From the NCBI RefSeq assembly GCF_004102745.1, contig NZ_RLII01000015.1, forward strand, positions 1-64,000: a stretch of 64,000 nucleotides of DNA, in the 5' to 3' direction. The stretch comes from Acetivibrio mesophilus. GTDB taxonomy: Bacteria; Bacillota; Clostridia; Acetivibrionales; Acetivibrionaceae. Position 1 is the first letter of the stretch. Each line of letters starts with the position of its first letter. Positions 18,840-26,729 of the stretch are shown in pieces. A program made the translations under genes and the position numbers. Under the pieces are notes generated by a model, which had not been told where the DNA came from, made no database searches, and worked only from the letters and a program-made list of their open reading frames with translations.

Positions 18840-18965
18840 ATGTATATAGCTAATTACCGAGAATCGATAAAAAACTACATATCCCTTCAACTGATTCATA
18901 AACCAAGTATAAATATGCATATACAGTGGCTTAATCCTCTATTATTCAAGTTCAAAGACAGATGA
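18840..18965 (+). CDS. Small ORF, 41 residues, between Ro60 and RNA ligase genes
   Basis: ATG at 18840 lies 6 bases after AAAGGAGGA (18825-18833), downstream of an extended -10 promoter, and a strong terminator follows at 19008. The peptide is basic and rich in Ile, Tyr and Asn (start MYIANYRESIKNYI, end FKFKDR). It matches no family I know. The full set of expression signals supports a real gene or leader peptide, but no homology is visible. Confidence 0.45.
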   Translation: MYIANYRESIKNYISLQLIHKPSINMHIQWLNPLLFKFKDR

Positions 18966-19007
18966 TACTTTCAGTGAATAAGACATTACATATATAATAA
19001 ATAATAG

Positions 19008-19045
19008 GTGGTTAAGTCTAGCAAATAGATTTAGCCACTTTTTTA
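19008..19045 (+). terminator. Terminator after the small ORF
   Basis: GTGGTTAAGTCTA (19008-19020) pairs with TAGATTTAGCCAC (19026-19038) over 13 bp with two G-U pairs and loop GCAAA, followed by TTTTTTATT. Confidence 0.88.
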
Positions 19046-19092
19046 TTACCTAAGAAAATACATTTATTTTTTATCTACTAACAGTTGATAGG

Positions 19093-19263
19093 TGAGTAAA
19101 GAAAAATATGGAAGAAACATTGTGAAGCAAGTTGTAGAGCCTGTTAATACGACGAGGAAAGGGAGAGCATTGTTTGAGCGAAGCGAGTTTTGCTCGACCC
19201 CGAGGAGTATTTACAGGATCTAAACTGCGAAACTTTAGTTTCTGGAATATTTTCTTTATCTCA
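19093..19263 (+). ncRNA. Long imperfect hairpin, candidate structured RNA or leader
   Basis: The ends pair over about 26 bases each: TGAG/CTCA, TAAAGAAAA(A)TAT/ATATTTTCTTTA, an internal loop GGA facing GGA, then AGAAAC/GTTTCT (19093-19118 with 19238-19263). Inside, CCTGTTAATAC (19140-19150) pairs with GTATTTACAGG (19207-19217) with one mismatch, and GAGC...GCTC hairpins sit within. It lies between the terminator and the RNA ligase start. It could be a 5' leader, an independent RNA, or a decayed inverted-repeat element. Confidence 0.5.
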
Positions 19264-19293
19264 GTTCTTAATGTTGAAATTTGAGGTGAGGTT

Positions 19294-20538
19294 ATGAGTA
19301 TTTACAATTGGAATCCTGTGTTTAATTTGGCAATGCAAATTAAAAGCGATTATAAGGATAAATTCGGTTCAATTGATACTGTCAGGTTTGAAGACTGGCT
19401 GTCTAGACTTGATAATAAAGAATACAATAATATTTTTTTCCATTTGAAAGTAAAACAGCATAATAACTTTATTTTAATTCGATACAGTATGGATGAAATG
19501 CATGAAAGTATGTGGACAAATCCCGAGAGTATTTACAGGGAATGTAGAAGCATTGTTATTGACGTTGTAAATGAGCAATTGGTTATAGCTCCTTTCAGAA
19601 AGTTTTTCAATCTCAACGAAGTTGAGGAAAACAAGCTTGAAAACGTTTTAAATGAAATCAAAAATGCTAAATCAATTGAAATTACCGATAAACTTGATGG
19701 TTCAATGCAAAATGCAAGGTATTATAATGGGGAAATTTACATTTCCGGAAGTATGGCTATTGACAGAAATAGCTCTTGGAGGCTAGAGGATGGCTATAGT
19801 AAATTAACCGAATACCATAAAAAGATGATTATAGACAACCCTAATTTTACCTTTATTTTTGAGTACATAAGCATTAAAGACGCGCATGTAGTTAATTATT
19901 TGCCTGAGCAGGAAGACATGTACTTAATCGGAATGAGGAATGTTTTAACCGGGAGACAACTATCTTACAACGAGGTACAACAGTATGCATCCATGTATAA
20001 AGTTCCTATGACTAAGATAGAAAACCGATCTTTTGAGGAGATAATGCAAGATGTTAAGAGGTTAAAATCCAGCGAAAAGGAAGGATGGGTTTTAAATATT
20101 GACGGGCACATGATAAAGATTAAGTGTGATGACTACGTTAATCTGCATAGAGCATTAAGCAAATTTTCCTCAGTTAATGCAATAATCAAGAGTATTGCAG
20201 ACGGTATGTATGATGACCTAATCAGTAAGGTGCCCTATAACTATAAGCAAAGAATAAATTGCGTTGCAAGGCTTATTTATGACTACATGAAAAACATGAA
20301 TCAAAAGATCGAGGCTTATTACAGCATAGCTCCTAAGGAAGATAAAAAGGTATATATGATTTGGGTCACTGAAAACTGCCCAAAAGAAGTACAGGGATAT
20401 CTACGGCAGAAATACCTAAATGGCGAATACCATGTCTTAAAAACTTGCTACGTTAATAGTATAAAATACAAAAAAATAAGCGAGATGGGGCTGGAACAAA
20501 CATATGCTGCTTTATTTGATGGCTTGGAGGCAGGATAG
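19294..20538 (+). CDS. T4 Rnl1-like RNA ligase
   Basis: A 414-residue ATP-dependent RNA ligase that joins 3'-OH and 5'-phosphate RNA ends. Nucleotidyltransferase motifs are in order: motif I TDKLDGS with K133 as the AMP-accepting lysine, an upstream YRECRSIVID (81-90), motif III FIFEYI (187-192), motif IV EGWVL (263-267) and motif V IKIK (274-277). It resembles T4 RnlA family proteins. The ATG follows TTGAGGTGAGGTT. The next gene starts directly after its stop codon and encodes an end-healing kinase, the usual partner that prepares ends for ligation. Confidence 0.88.
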   Translation: MSIYNWNPVFNLAMQIKSDYKDKFGSIDTVRFEDWLSRLDNKEYNNIFFHLKVKQHNNFILIRYSMDEMHESMWTNPESIYRECRSIVIDVVNEQLVIAPFRKFFNLNEVEENKLENVLNEIKNAKSIEITDKLDGSMQNARYYNGEIYISGSMAIDRNSSWRLEDGYSKLTEYHKKMIIDNPNFTFIFEYISIKDAHVVNYLPEQEDMYLIGMRNVLTGRQLSYNEVQQYASMYKVPMTKIENRSFEEIMQDVKRLKSSEKEGWVLNIDGHMIKIKCDDYVNLHRALSKFSSVNAIIKSIADGMYDDLISKVPYNYKQRINCVARLIYDYMKNMNQKIEAYYSIAPKEDKKVYMIWVTENCPKEVQGYLRQKYLNGEYHVLKTCYVNSIKYKKISEMGLEQTYAALFDGLEAG

Positions 20539-21441
20539 ATGAATAAGCTTATAATGATGGTTGGACTACCCGGAAGCGGGAAAAGCACCCTTGCAAAAGA
20601 ACTATCTCTTAGAGAAAATGCTGTCTTACATTCTTCAGATGATTTGAGAGAAGAGTTGTTTGGGGATGCCGGCAATCAAGATAGTAATGAGCTGATTTTT
20701 CAAGAATTGCATAGAAGAATCTATCGTGATTTGTCAGATGGCAAAAGTGTAGTTTATGATGCAACCAATTCAAGTTACAAAAAGAGAAAAGTCTTTTTAG
20801 AGGCGTTGAGAATAGAATGTTATAAAGAATGCTATATGGTTGTTACCCCATATGAAAAGTGTTTGAGACAGAATAGCACCAGGAGCAGAAGAGTCCCTGA
20901 TACAGTAATAGAGAATATCTATAAAGGTATTTTTATTCCTCAATATTTCGAGGGGTGGGATAATATTGAGGTTGCAAGAAACTATGATGATACTTTTGAC
21001 ATAGCTGAACTTTTCGATGATCTGGATGCAATTTCCCAGGATAATCCTTATCATACATTAACGATAGGAGAGCACTGTAAAAAGTGCATGGAGTATATCA
21101 AGGAGTATTGCGATAATGATGTCCTGGAAATCGCAGCATTAATGCATGATGTTGGTAAAAAGTTCACCAAAAAATTTGAGGATTCAAAGGGAAATCCCAC
21201 TGAGGTTGCACATTTCTATGGTCATCAAAATGTATCGGCATACATGAGCTTATTTTATTTAAAGCAACTGCCAAAGGGAAAAATGCTTGAAATAGCGAAA
21301 TATATCCAATGGCACATGCACCCAATGAATATTTCAACATCAAAGGCAAGACGCAGAACAATTAACCTATTAGGTGACGAGTTTTACAATAACTTACTAA
21401 TGTTGCATGAGGCAGATATCTATGCCAAGCAATTAACATAA
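20539..21441 (+). CDS. Polynucleotide kinase-HD phosphoesterase fusion
   Basis: A 300-residue two-domain end-healing enzyme. Residues 1-160 form a P-loop kinase of the T4 Pnkp type (GLPGSGKST at 9-17, SSDDLRE, VVYDATNSSY, and STRSRRVP with the lid arginines), expected to phosphorylate 5'-OH ends. Residues about 170-300 form an HD phosphohydrolase (GEHCKKC, LMHDVGKK, YGHQN, WHMHP, HEADIY), expected to remove 3' or 2',3'-cyclic phosphate. The characterised Runella HD-Pnk has the opposite domain order (from memory). It abuts the ligase gene, so healing and sealing are encoded together. Confidence 0.82.
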   Translation: MNKLIMMVGLPGSGKSTLAKELSLRENAVLHSSDDLREELFGDAGNQDSNELIFQELHRRIYRDLSDGKSVVYDATNSSYKKRKVFLEALRIECYKECYMVVTPYEKCLRQNSTRSRRVPDTVIENIYKGIFIPQYFEGWDNIEVARNYDDTFDIAELFDDLDAISQDNPYHTLTIGEHCKKCMEYIKEYCDNDVLEIAALMHDVGKKFTKKFEDSKGNPTEVAHFYGHQNVSAYMSLFYLKQLPKGKMLEIAKYIQWHMHPMNISTSKARRRTINLLGDEFYNNLLMLHEADIYAKQLT

Positions 21442-21472
21442 TACTTATAAATGAAAGATTAGAGGTGTAAAC

Positions 21473-22870
21473 ATGATACTTACAATTACATATACTCAGC
21501 CACCGGCAACGGATTTAGGGTATCTATTATATAAAAATCCATCAAGACCCCAAACCTTTGAGTTAAGCCATGGGAAAGCTCATATATTCTATCCGGAGGC
21601 AACAAAAGAAAGATGTACAGTTGCACTAATCCTCGATATCGACCCTATTGATTTGGCCCGAGGAAAGAAAGGCTCCTCGGGAGAAGGCGGATTGTTTGAT
21701 TATGTAAACGACAGACCTTATGTTGCATCTTCCTTCTTGAGTGTAGCAATGTCAAGAGTGTTTGGAACAGCAATGTCCGGTAAATCTAAGGATAGGCCTG
21801 AGCTGGCAGCAATGGAATTACCGCTGCAGGCCAAAATAACGATGCTTCCCTGTAAAGGAGGGGAAGAAATCATCCACCGGCTGTTTGAACCCTTAGGTTA
21901 CAAGGTAGCCGTCGAAGGATATATGCTGGATGAGAAATTCCCTGAATGGGGTAAAAGCAAGTATTATACGGTTTCTATTGAGGGGAAAGTCAAGCTTCGG
22001 GATTTGTTAAATCATATCTATGTTCTAATACCTGTACTTGACACTGAAAAGCACTACTGGGTCGGGGAAGATGAAATTGACAAGCTGCTTCAACATGGAG
22101 AGGGTTGGCTCATTAATCATCCTGAAAAAGGGCTAATCACGGGAAGGTATCTAAAGAGAAAGAAGAGTCTTATTAATCAGGCATTTAAAAGACTAGTAGA
22201 AGATAGTGGTGTAATAGATGAAGAAGACGAACCGGATCAGCCTTCACAGCCACAGGAAACTGAAAAGAAGCTCAATTTAAATCAGCAAAGACTCGGCACT
22301 GTAGTTGCGGTACTAAAAAGTGTTAATGCAAAAAGAGTAATAGACATAGGGTGCGGAGAAGGGAATCTTATCTCATTGCTTTTAAAGGATAAGGAGTTTG
22401 AGCAAATCACTGGTGTTGATGTTTCATACAATGTTCTTGAAAGGGCTAAGGATAGATTGAAAATTGATAGACTGCCCGAAATGAAAAGGAAAAGAATTAA
22501 CTTATTTCAGGGTTCCTTGGTGTACAGGGATAAGCGATTTTCAGGATATGACGCAGCAACTGTTATTGAGGTTATAGAACACCTTGATGAAAATAGACTT
22601 AAAGCCTTTGAGAAGGTATTATTTAAGTTTGCAAGGCCGCAGACAGTAATTGTATCTACCCCAAACAAGGAATATAACACGCATTACTCAAACCTCCTTG
22701 AAGGAGATGTGCGTCACAGGGATCATCGTTTTGAGTGGACCCGTAAAGAGTTTGAAACGTGGGCAGCAGGGGTTGCTGAGAGTTACGGTTATAATGTGAG
22801 ATTTTTACAAATAGGCGAGATCGATGATGAATTCGGAAGCCCTACACAGATGGGAGTGTTTACATTATGA
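21473..22870 (+). CDS. hen1: 3'-terminal RNA ribose 2'-O-methyltransferase Hen1
   Basis: A 465-residue bacterial Hen1, which methylates the 2'-OH of the 3' ribose at a broken RNA end before ligation by Pnkp, protecting it from renewed cleavage. The N-terminal half is the Hen1-L domain; the C-terminal half is the methyltransferase. SAM motif VIDIGCGEGN has D291. The metal-binding set is E366, E369, H370 (EVIEHL) and H418 in the HRDHRFEW segment. A Glu/Asp-rich linker lies near residue 245-265. The gene overlaps pnkp by 4 bases. Confidence 0.95.
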   Translation: MILTITYTQPPATDLGYLLYKNPSRPQTFELSHGKAHIFYPEATKERCTVALILDIDPIDLARGKKGSSGEGGLFDYVNDRPYVASSFLSVAMSRVFGTAMSGKSKDRPELAAMELPLQAKITMLPCKGGEEIIHRLFEPLGYKVAVEGYMLDEKFPEWGKSKYYTVSIEGKVKLRDLLNHIYVLIPVLDTEKHYWVGEDEIDKLLQHGEGWLINHPEKGLITGRYLKRKKSLINQAFKRLVEDSGVIDEEDEPDQPSQPQETEKKLNLNQQRLGTVVAVLKSVNAKRVIDIGCGEGNLISLLLKDKEFEQITGVDVSYNVLERAKDRLKIDRLPEMKRKRINLFQGSLVYRDKRFSGYDAATVIEVIEHLDENRLKAFEKVLFKFARPQTVIVSTPNKEYNTHYSNLLEGDVRHRDHRFEWTRKEFETWAAGVAESYGYNVRFLQIGEIDDEFGSPTQMGVFTL

Positions 22871-25479
22871 AATTAACTATACCGGAGTTATCTTTAATAG
22901 TATTAATAGGTTCTTCAGGAAGTGGTAAGTCCACTTTTGCTAAAAAGCACTTTAAGCCGACAGAGATAATATCTTCGGATTTTTGCAGAGGTCTAGTCTC
23001 TGACGATGAAAATGATCAGACAGTTACTCAGACAGCGTTTGATGTCCTACATTATATAGCCTCAAAAAGGCTTCAGTTGGGGAAGCTTACAGTTGTTGAT
23101 GCCACAAATGTGCAGGAAGCTGCAAGAAAGCCCCTTGTACAGATTGCCAGAGATTATCACTGTTTTCCTGTGGCTGTGGTATTTAACCTTCCGGAAAAGG
23201 TGTGTCATGAAAGGAATAAAAGTAGGACTGACAGACAGGTAGAAGAGTATGTAATAAAAAAGCACACCCAGCAACTTAAAAAGTCAATCAAAGGACTTCA
23301 AAGGGAAGGCTTCAGATATGTGTATGTACTTAACTCTCCTGAAGAGGTGGAAGAGGTTATATTTGAAAGACAACCTTTATGGAATAATAGGAAAGATGAG
23401 CACGGTCCTTTCGATATTATAGGAGATATTCACGGCTGCTTCGATGAGCTAAAGATGCTGCTTGAGAAATTGGGATACTGTGTTGAGAAAGTTAAAGATG
23501 GCACTGGAAGCGAAAATTACAGGGCAATGCATCCTGAGGGAAGAAAAGCTGTGTTCCTTGGGGACTTGGTAGACCGTGGTCCTAAAATTACAGAAGTGTT
23601 AAAGCTTGTTATGAGTATGGTAAAATCGGGAGCAGCACTTTGTGTACCGGGCAATCATGATATCAAGCTTTTAAAGAAGCTAAGGGGAAGTAATGTTCAG
23701 ATCACTCATGGTTTGGATAATACTTTGGAGCAGCTTGAAAGAGAGTCTCCTGAATTTATTGAAGAAGTCAAAACCTTTATTGACGGGCTGGTAAGCCACT
23801 ATGTATTAGATGATGGCAAGCTCGTTGTGGCCCATGCCGGGATGAAAGAAGAACTTCAGGGTAGAGGCTCGGGTAGAGTAAGGGAATTTGCCCTTTATGG
23901 AGAGACTACCGGTGAAACCGATGAATATGGATTGCCTGTGAGATATGATTGGGCTTCCGATTACCGCGGCAAGGCTACGGTCATTTATGGGCATACTCCC
24001 CATGCCGAGGCCTTAAAGATAAACAATACAATAAACATTGATACCGGATGCGTTTTTGGGGGAAAATTAACGGCTTATCGGTATCCTGAAAAAGAATTTG
24101 TGGATATCAAGGCCTCAAAAACCTACTATGAGCCTGCGAAGCCGTTTCTTCCTGAGGAAGAGAAGGCTGATGTTTTTGAAGCAAGGGGAGATAATGATAC
24201 TCTGGATATCAATGATGTTCTGGGTAAGAGGATTATCGGAACCAGACTGATGAACAGCATTACAATACATGAAGAAAACTCTATTGCTGCTTTGGAGGTA
24301 ATGAGCAGGTTTGCTGCTGATCCCCATTGGCTTATATATTTGCCACCTACTATGTCGCCAAGCGAGACCAGTAAAAAAGAAGGGATGCTGGAACACCCTG
24401 CTGAAGCTTTTGAGTACTTCCGTACAAGGGGAGTGGATAAAGTAGTGTGTGAACAGAAGCATATGGGTTCCCGTGCAGTGGTAATCGTATGCAAAGATAG
24501 CCAGGCAGCAGCAAAAAGATTCGGGGTTGTAGATGGAACCTCCGGAATATGCTACACTCGTACCGGAAGACATTTCTTTGATAATATGGAGCTTGAGGCA
24601 GCATTGATTGACAGAGTAAGAAAGGTTCTAGACAAGTCGGGATTCTGGAACGACTTTAATACTGACTGGGTATGCCTTGACTGTGAGTTGATGCCCTGGT
24701 CAGCCAAGGCACAGATGCTTTTGAAGGATCAATATTCGGCAGTGGGTGTTTCCAGTAGAGTTGCGTTGGATGAAGCTGTTAAGCTACTTGAGCAAGCATC
24801 TATGAATAAAACTGTTTCCTTTGATGTGGATAAGCAAACTTCAGGGAAGAATGCAGATATAAATGCACTTTTGCAAAGATTCAGGGAACGTTCAGAGCTG
24901 ATGCACAAGTATGTGGATGCATACAGAGAATACTGTTGGCCTGTTAATTCTATCGATGACTTAAGGCTAGCACCCTTCCATATCCTTGCTACAGAAGGGA
25001 ATGTGCATTCCGATAAAAACCACCTATGGCACATGGATAACATTGCTAAATACTGTGCGCAGGATGACAGCTTAATTATAGCAACAAACCATATTCTTGT
25101 TGATGTTACTGATACAGAAAGTATAGCCAAGGGCACAAAATGGTGGGAAGACCTGACCGCTTCCGGTGGAGAGGGAATGGTGGTAAAACCATACGACTTT
25201 ATTGTAAAGAATGGCAGAGAACTTTTGCAGCCCGCTGTAAAATGCCGTGGAAAAGAATATCTCAGGATTATTTACGGACCTGAGTACACAATGGAAGAGA
25301 ATATTCAAAGACTTCGAAACAGGGCTGTGGGAAAGAAACGCTCGTTGGCTCTTCGTGAATTTGCACTGGGAATGGAGTCTCTTGAACGTTTTGTAAGGAA
25401 TGAGCCACTCTATAGAGTACATGAGTGTGTATTCGGAGTTCTGGCCATGGAAAGTGAACCGGTGGACCCGAGACTCTAG
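22867..25479 (+). CDS. pnkp: Bacterial polynucleotide kinase-phosphatase-ligase Pnkp
   Basis: An 870-residue trifunctional RNA repair enzyme. Kinase: P-loop GSSGSGKS with K21 and S22, then D38 and R41 in SSDFCR. Phosphatase: binuclear metal site GDIHG (D187, H189), GDLVDRGP, GNHD and VVAHAGM. C-terminal nucleotidyltransferase: motif I EQKHMGSRA with K531, later ASGGEGMVVKP. Residue numbers of the kinase and phosphatase coincide with those I recall for Clostridium thermocellum Pnkp. It needs Hen1 as partner for ligation, and hen1 overlaps its start. Confidence 0.97.
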   Translation: MKLTIPELSLIVLIGSSGSGKSTFAKKHFKPTEIISSDFCRGLVSDDENDQTVTQTAFDVLHYIASKRLQLGKLTVVDATNVQEAARKPLVQIARDYHCFPVAVVFNLPEKVCHERNKSRTDRQVEEYVIKKHTQQLKKSIKGLQREGFRYVYVLNSPEEVEEVIFERQPLWNNRKDEHGPFDIIGDIHGCFDELKMLLEKLGYCVEKVKDGTGSENYRAMHPEGRKAVFLGDLVDRGPKITEVLKLVMSMVKSGAALCVPGNHDIKLLKKLRGSNVQITHGLDNTLEQLERESPEFIEEVKTFIDGLVSHYVLDDGKLVVAHAGMKEELQGRGSGRVREFALYGETTGETDEYGLPVRYDWASDYRGKATVIYGHTPHAEALKINNTINIDTGCVFGGKLTAYRYPEKEFVDIKASKTYYEPAKPFLPEEEKADVFEARGDNDTLDINDVLGKRIIGTRLMNSITIHEENSIAALEVMSRFAADPHWLIYLPPTMSPSETSKKEGMLEHPAEAFEYFRTRGVDKVVCEQKHMGSRAVVIVCKDSQAAAKRFGVVDGTSGICYTRTGRHFFDNMELEAALIDRVRKVLDKSGFWNDFNTDWVCLDCELMPWSAKAQMLLKDQYSAVGVSSRVALDEAVKLLEQASMNKTVSFDVDKQTSGKNADINALLQRFRERSELMHKYVDAYREYCWPVNSIDDLRLAPFHILATEGNVHSDKNHLWHMDNIAKYCAQDDSLIIATNHILVDVTDTESIAKGTKWWEDLTASGGEGMVVKPYDFIVKNGRELLQPAVKCRGKEYLRIIYGPEYTMEENIQRLRNRAVGKKRSLALREFALGMESLERFVRNEPLYRVHECVFGVLAMESEPVDPRL

Positions 25480-25654
25480 TTTTTTTGTTAGAGGACCTTG
25501 AATTCGGGGATTGATAATATTATATAAGGGCTTCAGCAAACCCTCAATTCCCTTTAACATTATTTAATATACTTAGTGACTATGGTGAATTTACCCTTTT
25601 TATCGGGACACTCTCGATTATGGAAGTTATGTCAGTGTTGATGCCTAAAGCTAA
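25480..25654. other. Intergenic after pnkp
   Basis: No gene is seen. A weak inverted repeat (GAATTCGGGG near 25501 with CCTCAATTCC near 25545) might act as a poor terminator. Confidence 0.3.
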
Positions 25655-25855
25655 ACGATAGATGTAAACATTACAGATAACGAGAGCAAAACCCCTTTGC
25701 ATGTACAGGCTTCTGACGGAGAAGAACGATTTGATGTTATAGAGATTTTATTGGAAAATGGGGTGGATAAAACAATTAAGAACAAAAATGGAGAACGAGC
25801 ATATGATATAGCAGTAAGCAGACAAGATAAAGACAATGCAGAAATACTTAGATAA
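25655..25855 (+). pseudogene. C-terminal remnant of an ankyrin-repeat protein
   Basis: A 66-codon frame without start codon encodes about two ankyrin repeats: NITDNESKTPLHVQASDG, FDVIEILLENGVDKTIKNKN, GERAYDIAVSRQDKDNAEIL. The consensus TPLH, ILLENG and KNKNGxxAxDIA are clear. The 5' part is missing. Confidence 0.7.
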
Positions 25856-25876
25856 AGCTGTATATAAGAAGATAGA

Positions 25877-25925
25877 AATCTCCTTCTTGGTAAGAATTAT
25901 GAAAATAATATCCAAGAAGGAGATT
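25877..25925 (+). terminator. 14-bp perfect hairpin
   Basis: AATCTCCTTCTTGG (25877-25890) pairs exactly with CCAAGAAGGAGATT (25912-25925). The 3' arm also supplies a perfect ribosome binding site (AAGGAG) for the 12-codon frame at 25930, so sequestration is possible. Confidence 0.55.
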
Positions 25926-25929
25926 CTTT

Positions 25930-25968
25930 ATGTCAACATTAACGAAAGAGCAGATAAAAGAATTCTAG
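25930..25968 (+). pseudogene. 12-codon truncated ORF
   Basis: ATG with a strong ribosome binding site opens MSTLTKEQIKEF and stops. The peptide resembles the start of IS256-type transposases (KEQIKE), but nothing of an element follows. Probably a remnant. Confidence 0.3.
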
Positions 25969-25991
25969 GTTAATCTTTTATCTGCTCTTTT
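25945..25991. terminator. Bidirectional terminator between pnkp region and ric
   Basis: A perfect 17-bp inverted repeat (25945-25961 with 25974-25990; AAAGAGCAGATAAAAGA and its complement) separates convergent transcripts. Confidence 0.75.
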
Positions 25992-26007
25992 ACAACTTGT
26001 GGGTATA

Positions 26008-26709
26008 CTATTGTATCGAATTAAATCGCCTAAACAGGATGTTGTTCTCAAGGTGTATGTGCTGGAACAAGTCGGATTCAAGCTCCTGAAGCTTGTCAAA
26101 TGCTCTGCAATAGGTGCTGCAGCCATCTTTTGGCACGCTATAATCATTTGTTATTTTTCTAAGCTCCTTCAGAATACCACCTGCCGTATCGTGTTCATCT
26201 TCTGTTTCCTTCATGGTGGCGGAAATCCGATTCAATAGTTCGCCTGATGGATTGACATCATATTCCTTGATGATCGGAAAAAGAATTTCTTCTTCTTTAA
26301 TCAAATGCTGCTCCAATTCTGTCTTGAGGCTATGAAACAGCTTGTGAACTTTGAAAAGGCTGGCATGGTTTGAACCGTGAACTCTTAATATCTTTGTTAT
26401 AAGCTCACTGAGCTCAGGAAGAGTCCTTTTCAAAAATACATGGTGTGTATTTACTATATAATCAATCAACTTGGTTGAGGACATTTCCATAAAATTTGTC
26501 TGACTTGAAATGTTTTTGGACTCCTCATAGGCAGTATCCAATTTTCTCAATAATTGCTGTTCGTCTACCTTATCATTCTTTATTACCTCAGCGAGGGTTC
26601 TATGACCTCCACAACAAAAATCAATATTAAATTCTTTGAAAATCTCGCTAGCTTTTGGCATGATGGATACAATTTCTCCAATACTTTGTGAGCTACTAAA
26701 TGTACTCAT
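26008..26709 (-). CDS. ric: Iron-sulfur cluster repair di-iron protein (RIC/ScdA)
   Basis: A 233-residue RIC protein of the ScdA/YtfE family, which repairs Fe-S clusters damaged by NO or oxygen. The N-terminal ScdA domain has IVSIMPKASEIFKEFNIDFCCGGH with the CC pair; the C-terminal hemerythrin-like domain carries the di-iron ligands (NTHHVFLKRTLPEL, HGSNHASLFKVHKLF, HLIKEEEILFP, EDEHDTAGGIL, HIHLENNILF). The ATG at 26709 follows GGAGGAGGATATT and lies 20 bases after the flavo-diiron gene, so both form one operon for oxidative and nitrosative stress. Confidence 0.93.
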   Translation of the reverse strand: MSTFSSSQSIGEIVSIMPKASEIFKEFNIDFCCGGHRTLAEVIKNDKVDEQQLLRKLDTAYEESKNISSQTNFMEMSSTKLIDYIVNTHHVFLKRTLPELSELITKILRVHGSNHASLFKVHKLFHSLKTELEQHLIKEEEILFPIIKEYDVNPSGELLNRISATMKETEDEHDTAGGILKELRKITNDYSVPKDGCSTYCRAFDKLQELESDLFQHIHLENNILFRRFNSIQ

Positions 26710-26729
26710 AATATCCTCCTCCAATTCTA

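Noticed and set aside
23806-25560. Several minus-strand frames over pnkp
   Set aside because: They lack ribosome binding sites and lie opposite a gene with complete catalytic motifs.
25930-25991. Intact insertion sequence end
   Set aside because: Only a 12-codon ORF and a terminator-like inverted repeat are present; no transposase body, second terminal repeat or target duplication.
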